Source of the DNA: Nocardioides exalbidus
GTDB taxonomy: Bacteria > Actinomycetota > Actinomycetes > Propionibacteriales > Nocardioidaceae
Direction of reading: 5' to 3'
Length of the DNA stretch: 64,000 nt
NCBI RefSeq assembly: GCF_900105585.1
Contig: NZ_FNRT01000002.1
Coordinates: 3,720,001-3,784,000, forward strand
The notes below the pieces were generated by a model. The model did no database searches. It saw nothing but the letters and a program-made list of their open reading frames with translations, and had not been told where the DNA came from. The translations under genes and the position numbers were made by a program. Shown here piece after piece: positions 43,503 through 53,470 of the stretch (position 1 is the first letter of the stretch; each line of letters starts with the position of its first letter).

Positions 43503-44669
43503 GTGCGCATCCTCCACACCTCCGACTGGCACCTGGGAAGGTCGTTCCACCGTGAAGACCTCCTGGGCCACCAGGGTGCGTTCGTCGACCACCTGCTCGA
43601 CGTGGTCGCCGCCGAGGAGGTCGACGTCGTGGTGGTGTCGGGAGACGTCTACGACCGCGCGCTCCCCCACGTCGACGCCGTCGCGCTGGCCGACGAGGCG
43701 TTCGCCCGGCTTGCCTCCTCCCGCGCCCGGGTCGTGGTGAGCAGCGGCAACCACGACAGCGCCCAGCGCCTCGGGTTCGGTTCCCGGCTGATGGACGCAG
43801 CCGGCGTCTTCGTCCGCACCGACGCGTCCTCCGTCGGGACCCCCGTCGTCCTCGACGACCGCCACGGCCCGGTCGCGATCCACGCCCTCCCCTACCTCGA
43901 TCCCTCGGCGCTCCTCGAGCCCTGGCAGCTCGGACGCCGCAGCCACGAGGCCGCGCTGTCGGAGGCGATGAGCAGGGTCCGGGCCGACCTGTCCGCGCGG
44001 TCCGGTGAGACCCGTTCCGTCGTGCTGGCGCACGCCTTCGTCGCGGGCGCGAGCCCGTCCGAGTCGGAGCGCGACATCAGCGTCGGCGGTGTCTCCCGCG
44101 TCGCCACGAGCGTCTTCGACGGCATCGACTACACCGCGCTCGGCCACCTCCACGGGCCCCACGTGCTCGGCCCCGGGCTGCGCTACTCCGGGTCACCCCT
44201 GGCCTACTCCTTCTCGGAGGCCGACCAGCAGAAGGGGTCCTGGCTGGTCGAGCTCGGTCCGTCGGGCTTCGTCGACGCCACCTGGGTCGAGGCGCCCGTG
44301 CCGCGGCGCCTGTCCCGGCTCATGGGCACGCTCGCCGACCTCCTGCTCGACCCGTCGCTGGACGACCGCGAGGACGACTGGGTCCAGGTCACGCTGACCG
44401 ACGCCCGCCGTCCGGTGCGGGCGATGGAGCAGCTGCGCCAGCGCTTCCCGCACACCTTGGTGCTCCAGTTCCCGACGGCTGCTCCCGCGCCCGGCGTGCC
44501 CGCGCGTCCCGCGGCCGGCACGAGCGACCACGCGATCTCGCTCGACTTCGTCCGCCACGTCCGCGGGACCGCGGCCACCGACGCCGAGTCCGACCTGCTG
44601 CAGCAGGCGGTCGACGCGTGCTGCCACGACCCCGACCTCGACGTGCTGGTCCCGGGAGGCAGCACGTGA
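43503..44669 (+). CDS. sbcD: Exonuclease SbcCD subunit D
   Basis: 388-residue Mre11-type nuclease of the SbcCD complex, which processes DNA ends and hairpins. Phosphoesterase motifs are visible: HTSDWHLG (Asp8, His10), VVSGDVYDRA, SSGNHDSAQR, and the C-terminal LGHLHGPHVL. The capping domain and a C-terminal SbcC-interaction region follow. The GTG at 43503 is fixed by the motif distance and by TACGGT 6 nt upstream. The stop overlaps the sbcC start. Confidence 0.94.
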   Translation: MRILHTSDWHLGRSFHREDLLGHQGAFVDHLLDVVAAEEVDVVVVSGDVYDRALPHVDAVALADEAFARLASSRARVVVSSGNHDSAQRLGFGSRLMDAAGVFVRTDASSVGTPVVLDDRHGPVAIHALPYLDPSALLEPWQLGRRSHEAALSEAMSRVRADLSARSGETRSVVLAHAFVAGASPSESERDISVGGVSRVATSVFDGIDYTALGHLHGPHVLGPGLRYSGSPLAYSFSEADQQKGSWLVELGPSGFVDATWVEAPVPRRLSRLMGTLADLLLDPSLDDREDDWVQVTLTDARRPVRAMEQLRQRFPHTLVLQFPTAAPAPGVPARPAAGTSDHAISLDFVRHVRGTAATDAESDLLQQAVDACCHDPDLDVLVPGGST

Positions 44670-47665
44670 GGCTGCACCATCTCGAGGTCACCGCCTTCGG
44701 GCCGTTCGCCGACCGCACCCGGATCGACTTCGACGCGCTGTCCGACGCAGGGCTCTTCCTGCTCAGCGGCCCCACGGGCGCCGGCAAGTCCAGCGTGCTC
44801 GACGCGGTGTGCTTCGCCCTCTACGGCGACGTCCCGGGCGACCGGTCGGTCGCCAAGAGGCTGCGCTCCGACCACGCCGCACCCGACGTCGTCCCGCGGG
44901 TGGTCCTCGAGGCCACCCTCTCCGGCCGCCGCTTCCGCATCGACCGCTCGCCCGCGTGGTCGCGGCCCAAGAAGCGTGGCACCGGCACCACGACGGAGCA
45001 GGCCCACGTGGTCATCTCCGAGCGTCGCTCCGACGACGCCGGCGCGGCGCAGTGGGTGCCCCTCAGCACGCGCCTGGACGAGACCGGGCACCTCGTCACC
45101 CGGCTCGTCGGCATGACCCTCCCCCAGTTCTGCCAGGTGGCCCTGCTCCCCCAGGGCAGGTTCCAGGCATTCCTGCGGGCACGCTCGGAGGACCGGCACG
45201 CTCTCCTGCAGCAGGTCTTCCAGACCGCCCGCTTCGACCGCACCGAGCGCTGGCTGCGCGACCGCCGCGTCGCGCTCCGACGTGAGTCGGACGCGCACCA
45301 GAGGGGTGTCGCCGACCTCGTCAGCCGGTTCAGCGAGGTCGCGCACGACGTCGCCCCGGACGACTGGTCCGCCCACCCGGCGCTCATCCGCGACTGGACG
45401 ACCTCGGCGGCCGGGTCCGTCGACGCGGCCGTCGTCCTGGCGCTCGTCGACGTCGAGACCACGGCGAGCGTCGAGCAGGAGGCCGCCGGTCTCGCGACGG
45501 CAGGTCACGAGACGGCTCGACTCCAGGCAGTCCGGGCGGCGGCGCTCGAGGACCACCATGCCCTCGACGGGGCGGCGGCCGACCATGCCGAGCGCCGACG
45601 GCGGGCCGACGACGCCCGACGGGCTGCGGTCGTGCGCCCGCTCCACGACCTGGCCGTCGACGCCGATCGTGCCGTCGACCGCCTCACGGTCGCCGACGAC
45701 GAGGCTCGCCGACGGCTGGCGGACCTGGTCGCAGATGAGGGCGGCGACGGCCTCCTCGTCGACACCGCCACCGTCTCGGAGCTCCGACGCACCTCCCTGC
45801 AGGCGCTCACCGACCTGGCGCGGGTCCGTCCACTGCAGGTCGAGGCGCTCGATGTGGAGCGCGAGCTCAAGAAGGCCCTGGCGGGGCGCGAGGCAGCCGC
45901 CGTCGAGATGGTGCGCGTCGACGCGCGTCTCGCCCAGCTCCCCGACGTCCTCGACGCACTGGTCCCCCGGGTCGAGCACGCACGTGACGCACAGGCCCGG
46001 ACGGTCGTGCTCGGCCAGTCGCTCGCCGCGCTCGACGTGCGGATCGGGTCCGCCCGCACGGCCGCGCGGCTCCGCCAGGAGGTCGCGGACGCGCAGCTCC
46101 TGCTCGCCGAGGCGACCGAGACCCGGCTGGTCGCCCGCGAGGCACTCGTGCAGGTGCGCGAGCAGCGGCTCGACGGGATGGCCGCCGAGATCGCCGGCCG
46201 GCTCGCCGTCGGAGCGAGCTGCCCCGTCTGCGGCTCGGCCGACCACCCGCACCCCGCATCGCCCGCCCCGGGTGCTCCCGACGAGGCGGTCGAGCGCGAC
46301 GCGCGGCGCGCGGTCGACGACCTGGAGGTCGTGGTCGAGGCCCACAGCCAGCAGGTGCGCGGCCTCGAGACCCGGCTCGCCACGGCCCTCGCCGAGTCCG
46401 GGGACACGCTCGAGCAGCTCCTCACCCAGCATGCCGGGCTCCAGCAGGACCTCCTCGCCGCGAGGCGCGACGCGGACGAGCTGCCGACGCTGGAGGCCGA
46501 CGAAGCCGCCCTGCGTGCGGAGGTCACGACCCTGTCGGACGAGCGAGCCGACCTCGTCAGGTCGACCGGCGGCCGCGACACCGCGATCGCGGTCCTCGAG
46601 GCGCGGCTCACCGACCTCCACGCCCAGGTGGCCGTCGTCGCGGGCGACGACGGCGACCTCGAGGCGCTGACGTCCTTCCACCAGCAGGTCGAGCAGCTCG
46701 CCGGACGCTGCGCCGAGCTCGGCGCGGACCTCGCTCGCGCCCGGGAGTCCTCGGTCCGCACCCGCGACGCCGCCGACGCCCTGGCGGTCAGCACGGGCTT
46801 TGCGACCTCAGCGGAGGCCGCTGGCGCCTGGCTCGACGAGGCGCGCCTGGCCGAGCTGGACGACGCGATCGAGACCCACGAGAGGGAGGTCGTCCGGGTC
46901 GCGGAGGTGCTGTCAGACGCTGCGCTCGTCCGGGCGTCCGAGAGCCCTGTCCCCGACCTCGACGCGCTCGACCACGTCCACCGGGCGGCCCGGGCGAGGG
47001 CCGCGACGGCCCAGCAGCACCACCTGCGCCTGGTGGAGCGCTCGCGCCGGCTCGGCTCGCTCGCGGCCGAGCTCGAGGCAGCACTCGCCGCGTGGGAGCC
47101 CGCGCGCGCCGATCTCGACCTCGTCGCCGACCTCGCGTCGCTGGTCGAGGGCAAGCACCCCGACAACCGCCTCCAGATGCGCCTGTCGGCCTACGTCCTG
47201 GCCCACCGGCTCAGCCAGGTCGTCGAGGCGGCCAACCAGCGCCTCTCGACGATGAGCGACCAGCGCTACTCCCTCGTCCACACCGGGCAGCGCGGTGCCG
47301 GCGAGCAGCGTGGTGGGCTGAGCCTGCTCGTGCGCGACGACTGGACCGGCGACACCCGCGACCCCGCGACCCTCTCCGGCGGCGAGACGTTCGTCGTGTC
47401 CCTCGCGCTCGCGCTCGGGCTCGCCGACGTGATCACCCAGGAGGTCGGTGGCGCCGACCTCGACACCCTCTTCGTCGACGAGGGATTCGGGTCGCTCGAC
47501 GCCGAGACCCTCGAGGACGTGATGGACACCCTCGACGCCCTCCGTGACGGGGGCCGGGTGGTCGGCGTGGTCAGCCACGTGCCGGAGCTGCAGACCCGGA
47601 TCCCCACCCAGCTGCGGGTCCACCGCGGTCGCAGCGGAAGCCGGGTGTCCCTCCGGACCGGCTGA
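44666..47665 (+). CDS. sbcC: Exonuclease SbcCD ATPase subunit C (SMC-like)
   Basis: 999-residue Rad50-type ATPase. N-terminal Walker A GPTGAGKSS (Lys41), long Ala/Arg/Glu-rich coiled coils (about 180-500 and 540-850), and a central zinc hook CPVC (Cys519, Cys522). The C-terminal signature LSGGE and Walker B LFVDEGFGSLD complete the ATPase. The GTG start at 44666 overlaps the sbcD stop (GTGA), ensuring joint expression. The upstream in-frame extension lies inside sbcD and is rejected. Confidence 0.94.
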   Translation: MRLHHLEVTAFGPFADRTRIDFDALSDAGLFLLSGPTGAGKSSVLDAVCFALYGDVPGDRSVAKRLRSDHAAPDVVPRVVLEATLSGRRFRIDRSPAWSRPKKRGTGTTTEQAHVVISERRSDDAGAAQWVPLSTRLDETGHLVTRLVGMTLPQFCQVALLPQGRFQAFLRARSEDRHALLQQVFQTARFDRTERWLRDRRVALRRESDAHQRGVADLVSRFSEVAHDVAPDDWSAHPALIRDWTTSAAGSVDAAVVLALVDVETTASVEQEAAGLATAGHETARLQAVRAAALEDHHALDGAAADHAERRRRADDARRAAVVRPLHDLAVDADRAVDRLTVADDEARRRLADLVADEGGDGLLVDTATVSELRRTSLQALTDLARVRPLQVEALDVERELKKALAGREAAAVEMVRVDARLAQLPDVLDALVPRVEHARDAQARTVVLGQSLAALDVRIGSARTAARLRQEVADAQLLLAEATETRLVAREALVQVREQRLDGMAAEIAGRLAVGASCPVCGSADHPHPASPAPGAPDEAVERDARRAVDDLEVVVEAHSQQVRGLETRLATALAESGDTLEQLLTQHAGLQQDLLAARRDADELPTLEADEAALRAEVTTLSDERADLVRSTGGRDTAIAVLEARLTDLHAQVAVVAGDDGDLEALTSFHQQVEQLAGRCAELGADLARARESSVRTRDAADALAVSTGFATSAEAAGAWLDEARLAELDDAIETHEREVVRVAEVLSDAALVRASESPVPDLDALDHVHRAARARAATAQQHHLRLVERSRRLGSLAAELEAALAAWEPARADLDLVADLASLVEGKHPDNRLQMRLSAYVLAHRLSQVVEAANQRLSTMSDQRYSLVHTGQRGAGEQRGGLSLLVRDDWTGDTRDPATLSGGETFVVSLALALGLADVITQEVGGADLDTLFVDEGFGSLDAETLEDVMDTLDALRDGGRVVGVVSHVPELQTRIPTQLRVHRGRSGSRVSLRTG

Positions 47666-47676
47666 GGATCCTTGGG

Positions 47677-47682
47677 TAGGTT
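47677..47682 (+). promoter_or_regulatory. -10 element of tldD (leaderless)
   Basis: TAGGTT, 6-nt spacer, ATG at 47689. Confidence 0.6.
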
Positions 47683-47688
47683 CGTCCC

Positions 47689-49206
47689 ATGAGTGCGCCC
47701 GGGCTCGACCCGACCTTCTCCGACCTGCCGCACCGTCGCCTCGGCGACGTGGCCCTGGCCCGCGCCCAGGACCTCGGCGCCAGCCACGCGGACTTCCGCT
47801 TCGAGCGCAACCGCTACCAGTACCTCGGCGCCCGCGACGGCGTGCTCCAGACCTCCAGCGACGCCGAGGACCTCGGCTTCGCGGTGCGGGTCGTGCACGA
47901 CGGCGCCTGGGGCTTCGCCTCCGGCGTCGTCCTGACCGACGAGGAGGCGCGGCGGGTCGCGGAGACCGCCGTCGCGGTCGCCAAGGTCGCCGCGGCGATG
48001 ACGACCACCCCCGTCGAGCTCGCCCCCGAGCCCGTGCACGACGACGTCACCTGGATCTCCGGCTACGAGGTGAACCCGCTCGAGGTGCCGACCCGGGAGA
48101 AGGCCGACCTGCTCGTCGACTGGACCCAGCGGCTGCGCACCGGCGTCGTCGCGCACGCGACGGCCTTCCTCCAGCAGGTGCAGGAGAACAAGTACTACGC
48201 CGACCTGTCGGGCACCCGCACCACGCAGCAGCGCGTACGCCTCCAGCCCGGGTTCGAGGCCACCGGCGAGGACGCCGACACCGGCATCTTCGACTCCATG
48301 GCGTCCGTCGCCCCGCCGGTCGGGCGCGGCTGGGAGTACCTCTCCGGCGCCCACTGGGACTGGGACGCCGAGATCGCCGAGGTGCCCGACCTGCTCGCGG
48401 AGAAGCTCAGGGCGCCGAGCGTCGAGGCCGGCACCTACGACCTCGTCGTCGATCCCTCCAACCTCTGGCTCACCATCCACGAGTCGATCGGCCACGCGAC
48501 CGAGCTCGACCGCGCGCTGGGCTACGAGGCCAACTACGCCGGGACGTCGTTCGCCACCTACGACAAGCTCGGCACCCTGCGCTACGGCTCGCCCGTGATG
48601 AACGTGCAGGGCGACCGCACGCAGGACCATGGGCTCGCCACGGTCGGGTACGACGACGAGGGCGTCGCGACCCAGACTTGGGACATCGTCCGTGACGGGG
48701 TCCTCGTCGGCTACCAGCTCGACCGATCGATGGGGCACCTCAAGCCGGAGCTCAACGACGGCCGGTCCAACGGGTGCGCCTACGCAGACTCCCCCGGCCA
48801 CATCCCGATCCAGCGCATGGCCAACGTCTCGCTGGTGCCCGGCACCGACGGTCTCTCCACCGACGACCTGATCGGACGCGTGGAGCGCGGGATCTACGTC
48901 GTCGGCGACAAGTCGTGGTCGATCGACATGCAGCGGTTCAACTTCCAGTTCACGGGCCAGCGGTTCTACAAGATCACCGACGGCAAGCTCGACGGCATGC
49001 TGCGCGACGTGGCCTACCAGGCCACCACGACCGACTTCTGGGGATCCATGGAGGCCGTCGGCGGCCCCGACACCTGGGTGCTCGGTGGGGCCTTCAACTG
49101 CGGCAAGGCCCAGCCGGGGCAGGTGGCGGCCGTCAGCCACGGCTGCCCGAGCGCCCTCTTCCGGGGCGTCAACATCCTCAACACCATCGACGAGGCAGGC
49201 CACTGA
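47689..49206 (+). CDS. tldD: TldD-type metallopeptidase subunit
   Basis: 505-residue TldD subunit of the TldD/TldE heterodimeric zinc protease, which trims peptides such as microcin B17 precursors and CcdA. The catalytic HExxxH motif is HESIGH (His264, Glu265, His269) in LTIHESIGHATELD. The C-terminal ligand region around CAYADSPGHIPIQR and GGAFNCGKAQPGQ is conserved. It is leaderless from TAGGTT. Its stop codon shares an A with the start of the partner gene. Confidence 0.93.
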   Translation: MSAPGLDPTFSDLPHRRLGDVALARAQDLGASHADFRFERNRYQYLGARDGVLQTSSDAEDLGFAVRVVHDGAWGFASGVVLTDEEARRVAETAVAVAKVAAAMTTTPVELAPEPVHDDVTWISGYEVNPLEVPTREKADLLVDWTQRLRTGVVAHATAFLQQVQENKYYADLSGTRTTQQRVRLQPGFEATGEDADTGIFDSMASVAPPVGRGWEYLSGAHWDWDAEIAEVPDLLAEKLRAPSVEAGTYDLVVDPSNLWLTIHESIGHATELDRALGYEANYAGTSFATYDKLGTLRYGSPVMNVQGDRTQDHGLATVGYDDEGVATQTWDIVRDGVLVGYQLDRSMGHLKPELNDGRSNGCAYADSPGHIPIQRMANVSLVPGTDGLSTDDLIGRVERGIYVVGDKSWSIDMQRFNFQFTGQRFYKITDGKLDGMLRDVAYQATTTDFWGSMEAVGGPDTWVLGGAFNCGKAQPGQVAAVSHGCPSALFRGVNILNTIDEAGH

Positions 49207-50600
49207 TGACCAGCTCCACCACTGCGCAGCAGCTCGTTGAGCACGCGCTCGCGACCTCCCGCGCCGACGACTGCATCGCCATCGTCCGCGACGTCACCAG
49301 CGCCAACCTGCGCTGGGCCAACAACACGCTCACCACCAACGGCGTGATGACCGAGGTCGCGGTGACGATCGTGAGCTTCGCCTCCGTCGACGGCGGCATC
49401 GCCACCGGCTCGGTCTCCGGGAGCGCCGCGACGACGGAAGCGGTCACGGCCTTGGTCGAGGCGGCCGACGCAGCCGCCCGGGCGGGCTCGCCGGCAGAGG
49501 ACGTCGCCGACCTCGTCGGCGACCGGACCTCGTCCGACTGGGACGACTCCCCCGCCACCACCGACATCGGTGTCTACGACGCCTTCGCGCCGGCGCTCGG
49601 CGAGGCGTTCGGGCAGGCGAGCGCCGAGGACCGGCTGCTCTACGGATTCGTCAACCACGACGTCACGACGACCTACCTCGGGTCGACGCGTGGTCTGCGC
49701 CTGCGGCACGTGCAGCCGACCGGGCACTACGCGTGCACCGCCAAGGACACGAGCCTGACCCGGAGCGCCTGGGTCGGCGGCGCGACCCGCGACTTCGGCG
49801 ACGTCGACGCGGCTGCCATGGCCACCACCGTGGCCCAGCGCCTCTCGTGGGCCGAGCGGCGCATCGAGCTGCCCGCCGGCCGCTACGACACGATCCTGCC
49901 GCCGTCGTCGGTGGCCGACCTCATGATCGACGCCTACTGGGGAGCCGGCGCCCGGGTCGCCCATGAGGGCGAGTCGGTCTACAGCCGGCGAGGCGGTGGC
50001 ACGCGGATCCACGACAAGGTCGCCGCCCCCGGCGTGAGCCTGTTCTCCGACCCGGCCTACCGCGGCCTGGAGTGCGCGCCGTTCGTGGTCGCCGGAGCCT
50101 CTGACAACACCGACTCGGTCTTCGACAACGGGCTCCCCCTCGAGCGCACCGACTGGATCCAGGACGGCCTGCTGACCGGGCTGCTCCAGACGCGGCACTC
50201 GGCCGGGATGACCGGGCAGCCGGTGACCCCGATGATCGACAACCTCGTCCTCGAGGTCGGTGACGGCGCGGGCTCGGTCGACGACCTGGTCGCCGGCACC
50301 CAGCGGGGCCTGCTGCTGACCTGCCTGTGGTACATCCGCGAGGTCGACCCGCAGAGCATGCTGCTCACCGGACTGACCCGCGACGGGGTCTACGTCGTGG
50401 AGGACGGTGAGATCGTCGGCGCGGCCAACAACTTCCGCTGGAACGAGAGCCCGATCGACCTGCTCAACCGGTTCAGCGCGGCCTCGACGACCGTCCCGAG
50501 CTTCAGCCGCGAGTGGGGTGACGACTACTTCTCGCGCACCGCGACGCCGGCCCTGCGGATCCCCGACTTCAACATGTCGAGCGTCTCGCAGGGCGTCTGA
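49206..50600 (+). CDS. tldE: TldE/PmbA-type metallopeptidase partner subunit
   Basis: 464-residue TldE/PmbA-like subunit, related to TldD but without the HExxxH motif, as expected for the non-catalytic partner. N-terminal domain about 1-200, C-terminal beta-rich domain about 215-460 (PPSSVADLMIDAYWGAGARV; GLLLTCLWYIREVDPQSMLLTGLTRDGVYVVEDGEIVG). The ATG overlaps the tldD stop (TGATG), so the subunits are translationally coupled. No natural substrate peptide gene is evident next to the pair. Confidence 0.92.
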   Translation: MTSSTTAQQLVEHALATSRADDCIAIVRDVTSANLRWANNTLTTNGVMTEVAVTIVSFASVDGGIATGSVSGSAATTEAVTALVEAADAAARAGSPAEDVADLVGDRTSSDWDDSPATTDIGVYDAFAPALGEAFGQASAEDRLLYGFVNHDVTTTYLGSTRGLRLRHVQPTGHYACTAKDTSLTRSAWVGGATRDFGDVDAAAMATTVAQRLSWAERRIELPAGRYDTILPPSSVADLMIDAYWGAGARVAHEGESVYSRRGGGTRIHDKVAAPGVSLFSDPAYRGLECAPFVVAGASDNTDSVFDNGLPLERTDWIQDGLLTGLLQTRHSAGMTGQPVTPMIDNLVLEVGDGAGSVDDLVAGTQRGLLLTCLWYIREVDPQSMLLTGLTRDGVYVVEDGEIVGAANNFRWNESPIDLLNRFSAASTTVPSFSREWGDDYFSRTATPALRIPDFNMSSVSQGV

Positions 50601-50650
50601 CCGGGTCCCGCAGGCCAACCCGCCCGTCGACCCGCGCGTCGACCCACGCG

Positions 50651-50932
50651 TCACCGCAGTCGGTTGACCCGCTCCCGGTGGCGCGAGCTGTTGTCGCCGT
50701 CGATCCCGGACTTGCGGGTCTTGGAGATGTGGTCGATCTTCTCCCGACCGCCCTGGACCGGCTTCGCCTCGATGATCGTGTCGCGCTCGTAGGAGTGCGA
50801 CTTGTCGGTGTTGCGGTAGTAGCGGAACAACGCCCAGTAGGTCGCGACGGCTCCCGCCGGACCCGCGGCCAGGAGCCAGACCGGCGGACCGTCGGAGGCC
50901 ATGACCACGACGTCGAGCACGAGCCCGCTCAT
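50651..50932 (-). CDS. Small single-pass membrane protein of the SPFH/zinc-ribbon operon
   Basis: 93-residue protein with one hydrophobic segment (about 18-38, PVWLLAAGPAGAVATYWALF). A positively charged cytoplasmic tail follows (KTRKSGIDGDNSSRHRERVNRLR). The ATG at 50932 overlaps the stop of the zinc-ribbon gene (ATGA), placing it as third gene of the operon. There is no recognised domain. Conserved placement would suggest a membrane adaptor for the two larger proteins. Confidence 0.72.
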   Translation of the reverse strand: MSGLVLDVVVMASDGPPVWLLAAGPAGAVATYWALFRYYRNTDKSHSYERDTIIEAKPVQGGREKIDHISKTRKSGIDGDNSSRHRERVNRLR

Positions 50933-52170
50933 GAGAACGCCACCAGGAGCACGCCGGCGATGCCCTCGAGGAAGGTGCCGACCGTCATCGCCGCGAGCAC
51001 CAGTCGCCACTGCGAGACCGGCACGCTGCCCATCGTCTCGCCCGTGCGGGCATTGACCGCGATGTAGTGGAGCATCTTCGTGTCCTCCTGGAAGTAGGAG
51101 TAGACCCAGACCGGGAGGTACATCGAGACCCAGCGCGAGCCGCCGACGTCGAGGCCCTCCTGCTCCCAGCGCACCCCGCGGTCGAACTCGGCGATCGAGC
51201 CCTCGACCTGCGAGCGGCCGATGGAGAGCAGCTGGTCCTGGAGCACCGGTTGGAGGTCGTCCACGTCGAGGTCGCGCTTCTCGCTGGTGAACCCGACGAG
51301 ATAGCTGGAGTTCCACTTGACGGCGTTCTTCGTGTCGAACGGGAGGATCGTGTTGACGATGTTGTTGGTCTTCGACTCGTCATTGCTGGCCCGGTCCGCA
51401 GCGCCCTCGATCGTGAGGTCGTCGACGGTGAACTGCACCTTGCGGTCGACCTTGAAGACGTCGGCGGCGTAGTAGGTCGTGCTGCTGTCGCCGTGCTTCT
51501 CGCTCCAGCGGCGCGTCTGCACCTCGCCCGTGCCGGCGTACGTCGCCTCGGCGCGCGCGTCGATCACGAGGTAGGGCAGGTAGACGCCGAGCACGTTCTC
51601 CGGGACGAACTCCTTCTTGAACCGGGGGTGCGCGAAGAGCCGCCGCTTGGAGGCGAACTCCCTGATCCGCGCGACAGCCTCGTCGTGGGTCAGCCGGAAC
51701 GGCAGCACTGCGTCCGGAACGGCGCCGTTGGGCGTCTGCTGCTGGATGTTGAGGGTGTGGCGGCACCAGTGGCAGCGCGCGTTCATCGCGTGGGCGGTGT
51801 CGACCACCACCTCGGCACCACAACCGCCGCACTTGAGGGTCATGACGGCACCGGCGTCGTCGTCGATCTCCTCGGCGCCGCCCGCGATGACGGTGCCCTG
51901 GAGGTCGTCGATCCCCTCGCCGAGGCCGAACTCCTCCTCGACCCGCGACTCCTGCCACTCGTGGCGGCAGAACAGGCAGACCAGCATGCCCGTGGACCCG
52001 CGCAGCCGGACGTCGGTCGAGCCGCACTTGGGGCAGCGGTTCAGGCCGTCGGCGAGGTCCTCGTTGACGGTCTTGATGTCGGGACCGGGCTCCGGCTCGG
52101 CGCGCGCGGCGGCGAGCTCCTCCTCCAGCGACAGGGGCGGGCCGTCGAAGGGCTTGTTCTCGTCAGGCAT
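50929..52170 (-). CDS. TFIIB-type zinc-ribbon membrane-associated protein (YdjG/YdjH-like)
   Basis: 413-residue protein. After an acidic N-terminus it carries two zinc ribbons: CPKCGSTDVRLRGSTGMLVCLFCRHEW (about 46-72) and CGGCGAEVVVDTAHAMNARCHWCRH (about 114-138). A long beta-rich domain follows, with one hydrophobic segment at the extreme C-terminus (LVLAAMTVGTFLEGIAGVLLVAF). The layout resembles the zinc-ribbon partner of SPFH proteins in the Bacillus ydjFGHI cell-envelope stress operon. It starts 1 nt after the SPFH gene stop. Confidence 0.78.
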   Translation of the reverse strand: MPDENKPFDGPPLSLEEELAAARAEPEPGPDIKTVNEDLADGLNRCPKCGSTDVRLRGSTGMLVCLFCRHEWQESRVEEEFGLGEGIDDLQGTVIAGGAEEIDDDAGAVMTLKCGGCGAEVVVDTAHAMNARCHWCRHTLNIQQQTPNGAVPDAVLPFRLTHDEAVARIREFASKRRLFAHPRFKKEFVPENVLGVYLPYLVIDARAEATYAGTGEVQTRRWSEKHGDSSTTYYAADVFKVDRKVQFTVDDLTIEGAADRASNDESKTNNIVNTILPFDTKNAVKWNSSYLVGFTSEKRDLDVDDLQPVLQDQLLSIGRSQVEGSIAEFDRGVRWEQEGLDVGGSRWVSMYLPVWVYSYFQEDTKMLHYIAVNARTGETMGSVPVSQWRLVLAAMTVGTFLEGIAGVLLVAFS

Positions 52171-52171
52171 G

Positions 52172-53368
52172 TCAGAGACCGAGCGCCTTGGCCTTCGCCG
52201 CGTCGTAGTCCTCCTGGGTGATCAGGCCGGCGTCGAGCATGTCCTTGGCCCGCTTGAGCACCGCCATGGGGTCCTCCGCGGCGGGCGCGGCAGGAGCCGC
52301 CGGCGCAGCCGGGGCGGCGGCGGGCGCAGCCGGGGCCGGCTGGCCCGCCGGCTGCTGGAGCCCGCCGAGACCCATGCCGCCGGTTGCCATGCCCATGCCG
52401 ATGAGCCCACCGGGACCGGCGTTCTCGCCCGCGGACTCGATGCCGGCGGCGACGGACGCCTGCAGGTTCGAGTTGCCGCGCTGGCCCGACAGTGCGTCGG
52501 CACGCTGGACGTTCTTGAGGAGCTCGCGGGTGTTCTCGTCGTACTCGATCGAGATGATGGCGGTCTTGACGATCTCCAGGCCGCGATCGGTGCGCCACTG
52601 GTAGTTCTGCTCGACGGCGGCCGAGAGGGAGTGGGCGAAGCCGATGGAGTCCTGCTGGAGCTTGGTGATCCGGTTCCCCTTGGCGGGGTCGTTGGTGTAC
52701 ATCGAGAACGCCGGGGCCAGCGAGCCGACGACCTCGTTGAAGAGCTGCTCACCGGCCGGGTTGTCGATGTCGGTGAAGTCGAAGACCCCGTGGCCGTTGA
52801 TGACCGACGCCGAGACGAAGTTGCGGATGAAGGTCAGCGGGTCGGTGATCTTGAGCGTGTAGGTGCCGCGCGTGATCGCGCCGACCTGGGTGTTCAGGAA
52901 CGCGTCGTCCCAGTAGATCTCCGACTGGGTGCCGAACTTGTTGTTGGGCAGCTCCTTCAGCGCCACGAAGATCGCGGTCTGCTGCGAGCCCGGGCGGCCG
53001 CCGAACTTGAAGCGCTCCCAGCTCTGCTTGATGAGCGAGTCGACGAGGCCGCCGCCGGAGAAGATCGACTGCGAGGCGGTCTCCTCGGAGTCCCAGATGT
53101 AGCCGCCGGGCTGGGCGGCGAAGCCGGTGAACGCACCGTCCTCGACCAGGACCAGGCCGTAGCCCTCGGGGACCACGATCTTCGAGCCGTTGGTGATGAC
53201 ACCCTCGGAGCCGCGGGTGTTGCTGCCGCGACCGGCGTTCTGACCCTTGGCCACCGCGGGGAACAGCGCCGCGGTCGCGGGGAGCCCGTCCGGCACGCCG
53301 TAGAAGTCGAGCCACTGGTCGGCGAGCGTGCCTCCGATGGCGCCGCTGACAGCCTGGAACAGTCCCAT
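52172..53368 (-). CDS. SPFH-domain protein with C-terminal SHOCT domain (YdjI-like)
   Basis: 398-residue protein. The SPFH/virion-core-like domain spans about 60-290 (SKIVVPEGYGLVLVEDGAFTGF; TRGTYTLKITDPLTFIRNFVSASV). A Gly/Met-rich and Ala/Pro-rich linker (about 295-362) follows, then a SHOCT motif (MAVLKRAKDMLDAGLITQEDYDAAK) at the end. B. subtilis YdjI is a close functional analogue that helps recruit PspA-type proteins to the membrane. AAGGGG lies 6 nt before the ATG. First gene of a three-gene operon; no PspA gene is adjacent. Confidence 0.85.
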   Translation of the reverse strand: MGLFQAVSGAIGGTLADQWLDFYGVPDGLPATAALFPAVAKGQNAGRGSNTRGSEGVITNGSKIVVPEGYGLVLVEDGAFTGFAAQPGGYIWDSEETASQSIFSGGGLVDSLIKQSWERFKFGGRPGSQQTAIFVALKELPNNKFGTQSEIYWDDAFLNTQVGAITRGTYTLKITDPLTFIRNFVSASVINGHGVFDFTDIDNPAGEQLFNEVVGSLAPAFSMYTNDPAKGNRITKLQQDSIGFAHSLSAAVEQNYQWRTDRGLEIVKTAIISIEYDENTRELLKNVQRADALSGQRGNSNLQASVAAGIESAGENAGPGGLIGMGMATGGMGLGGLQQPAGQPAPAAPAAAPAAPAAPAAPAAEDPMAVLKRAKDMLDAGLITQEDYDAAKAKALGL

Positions 53369-53470
53369 GTCATTCCCCTTTGACGGATGCGGTGCGCCAT
53401 GGATGCGCCCGCGGCAACACTAGACCCCAGCACGTGGCCGAGGCAGGTGAAACGGACTTCGCAACGCCGG

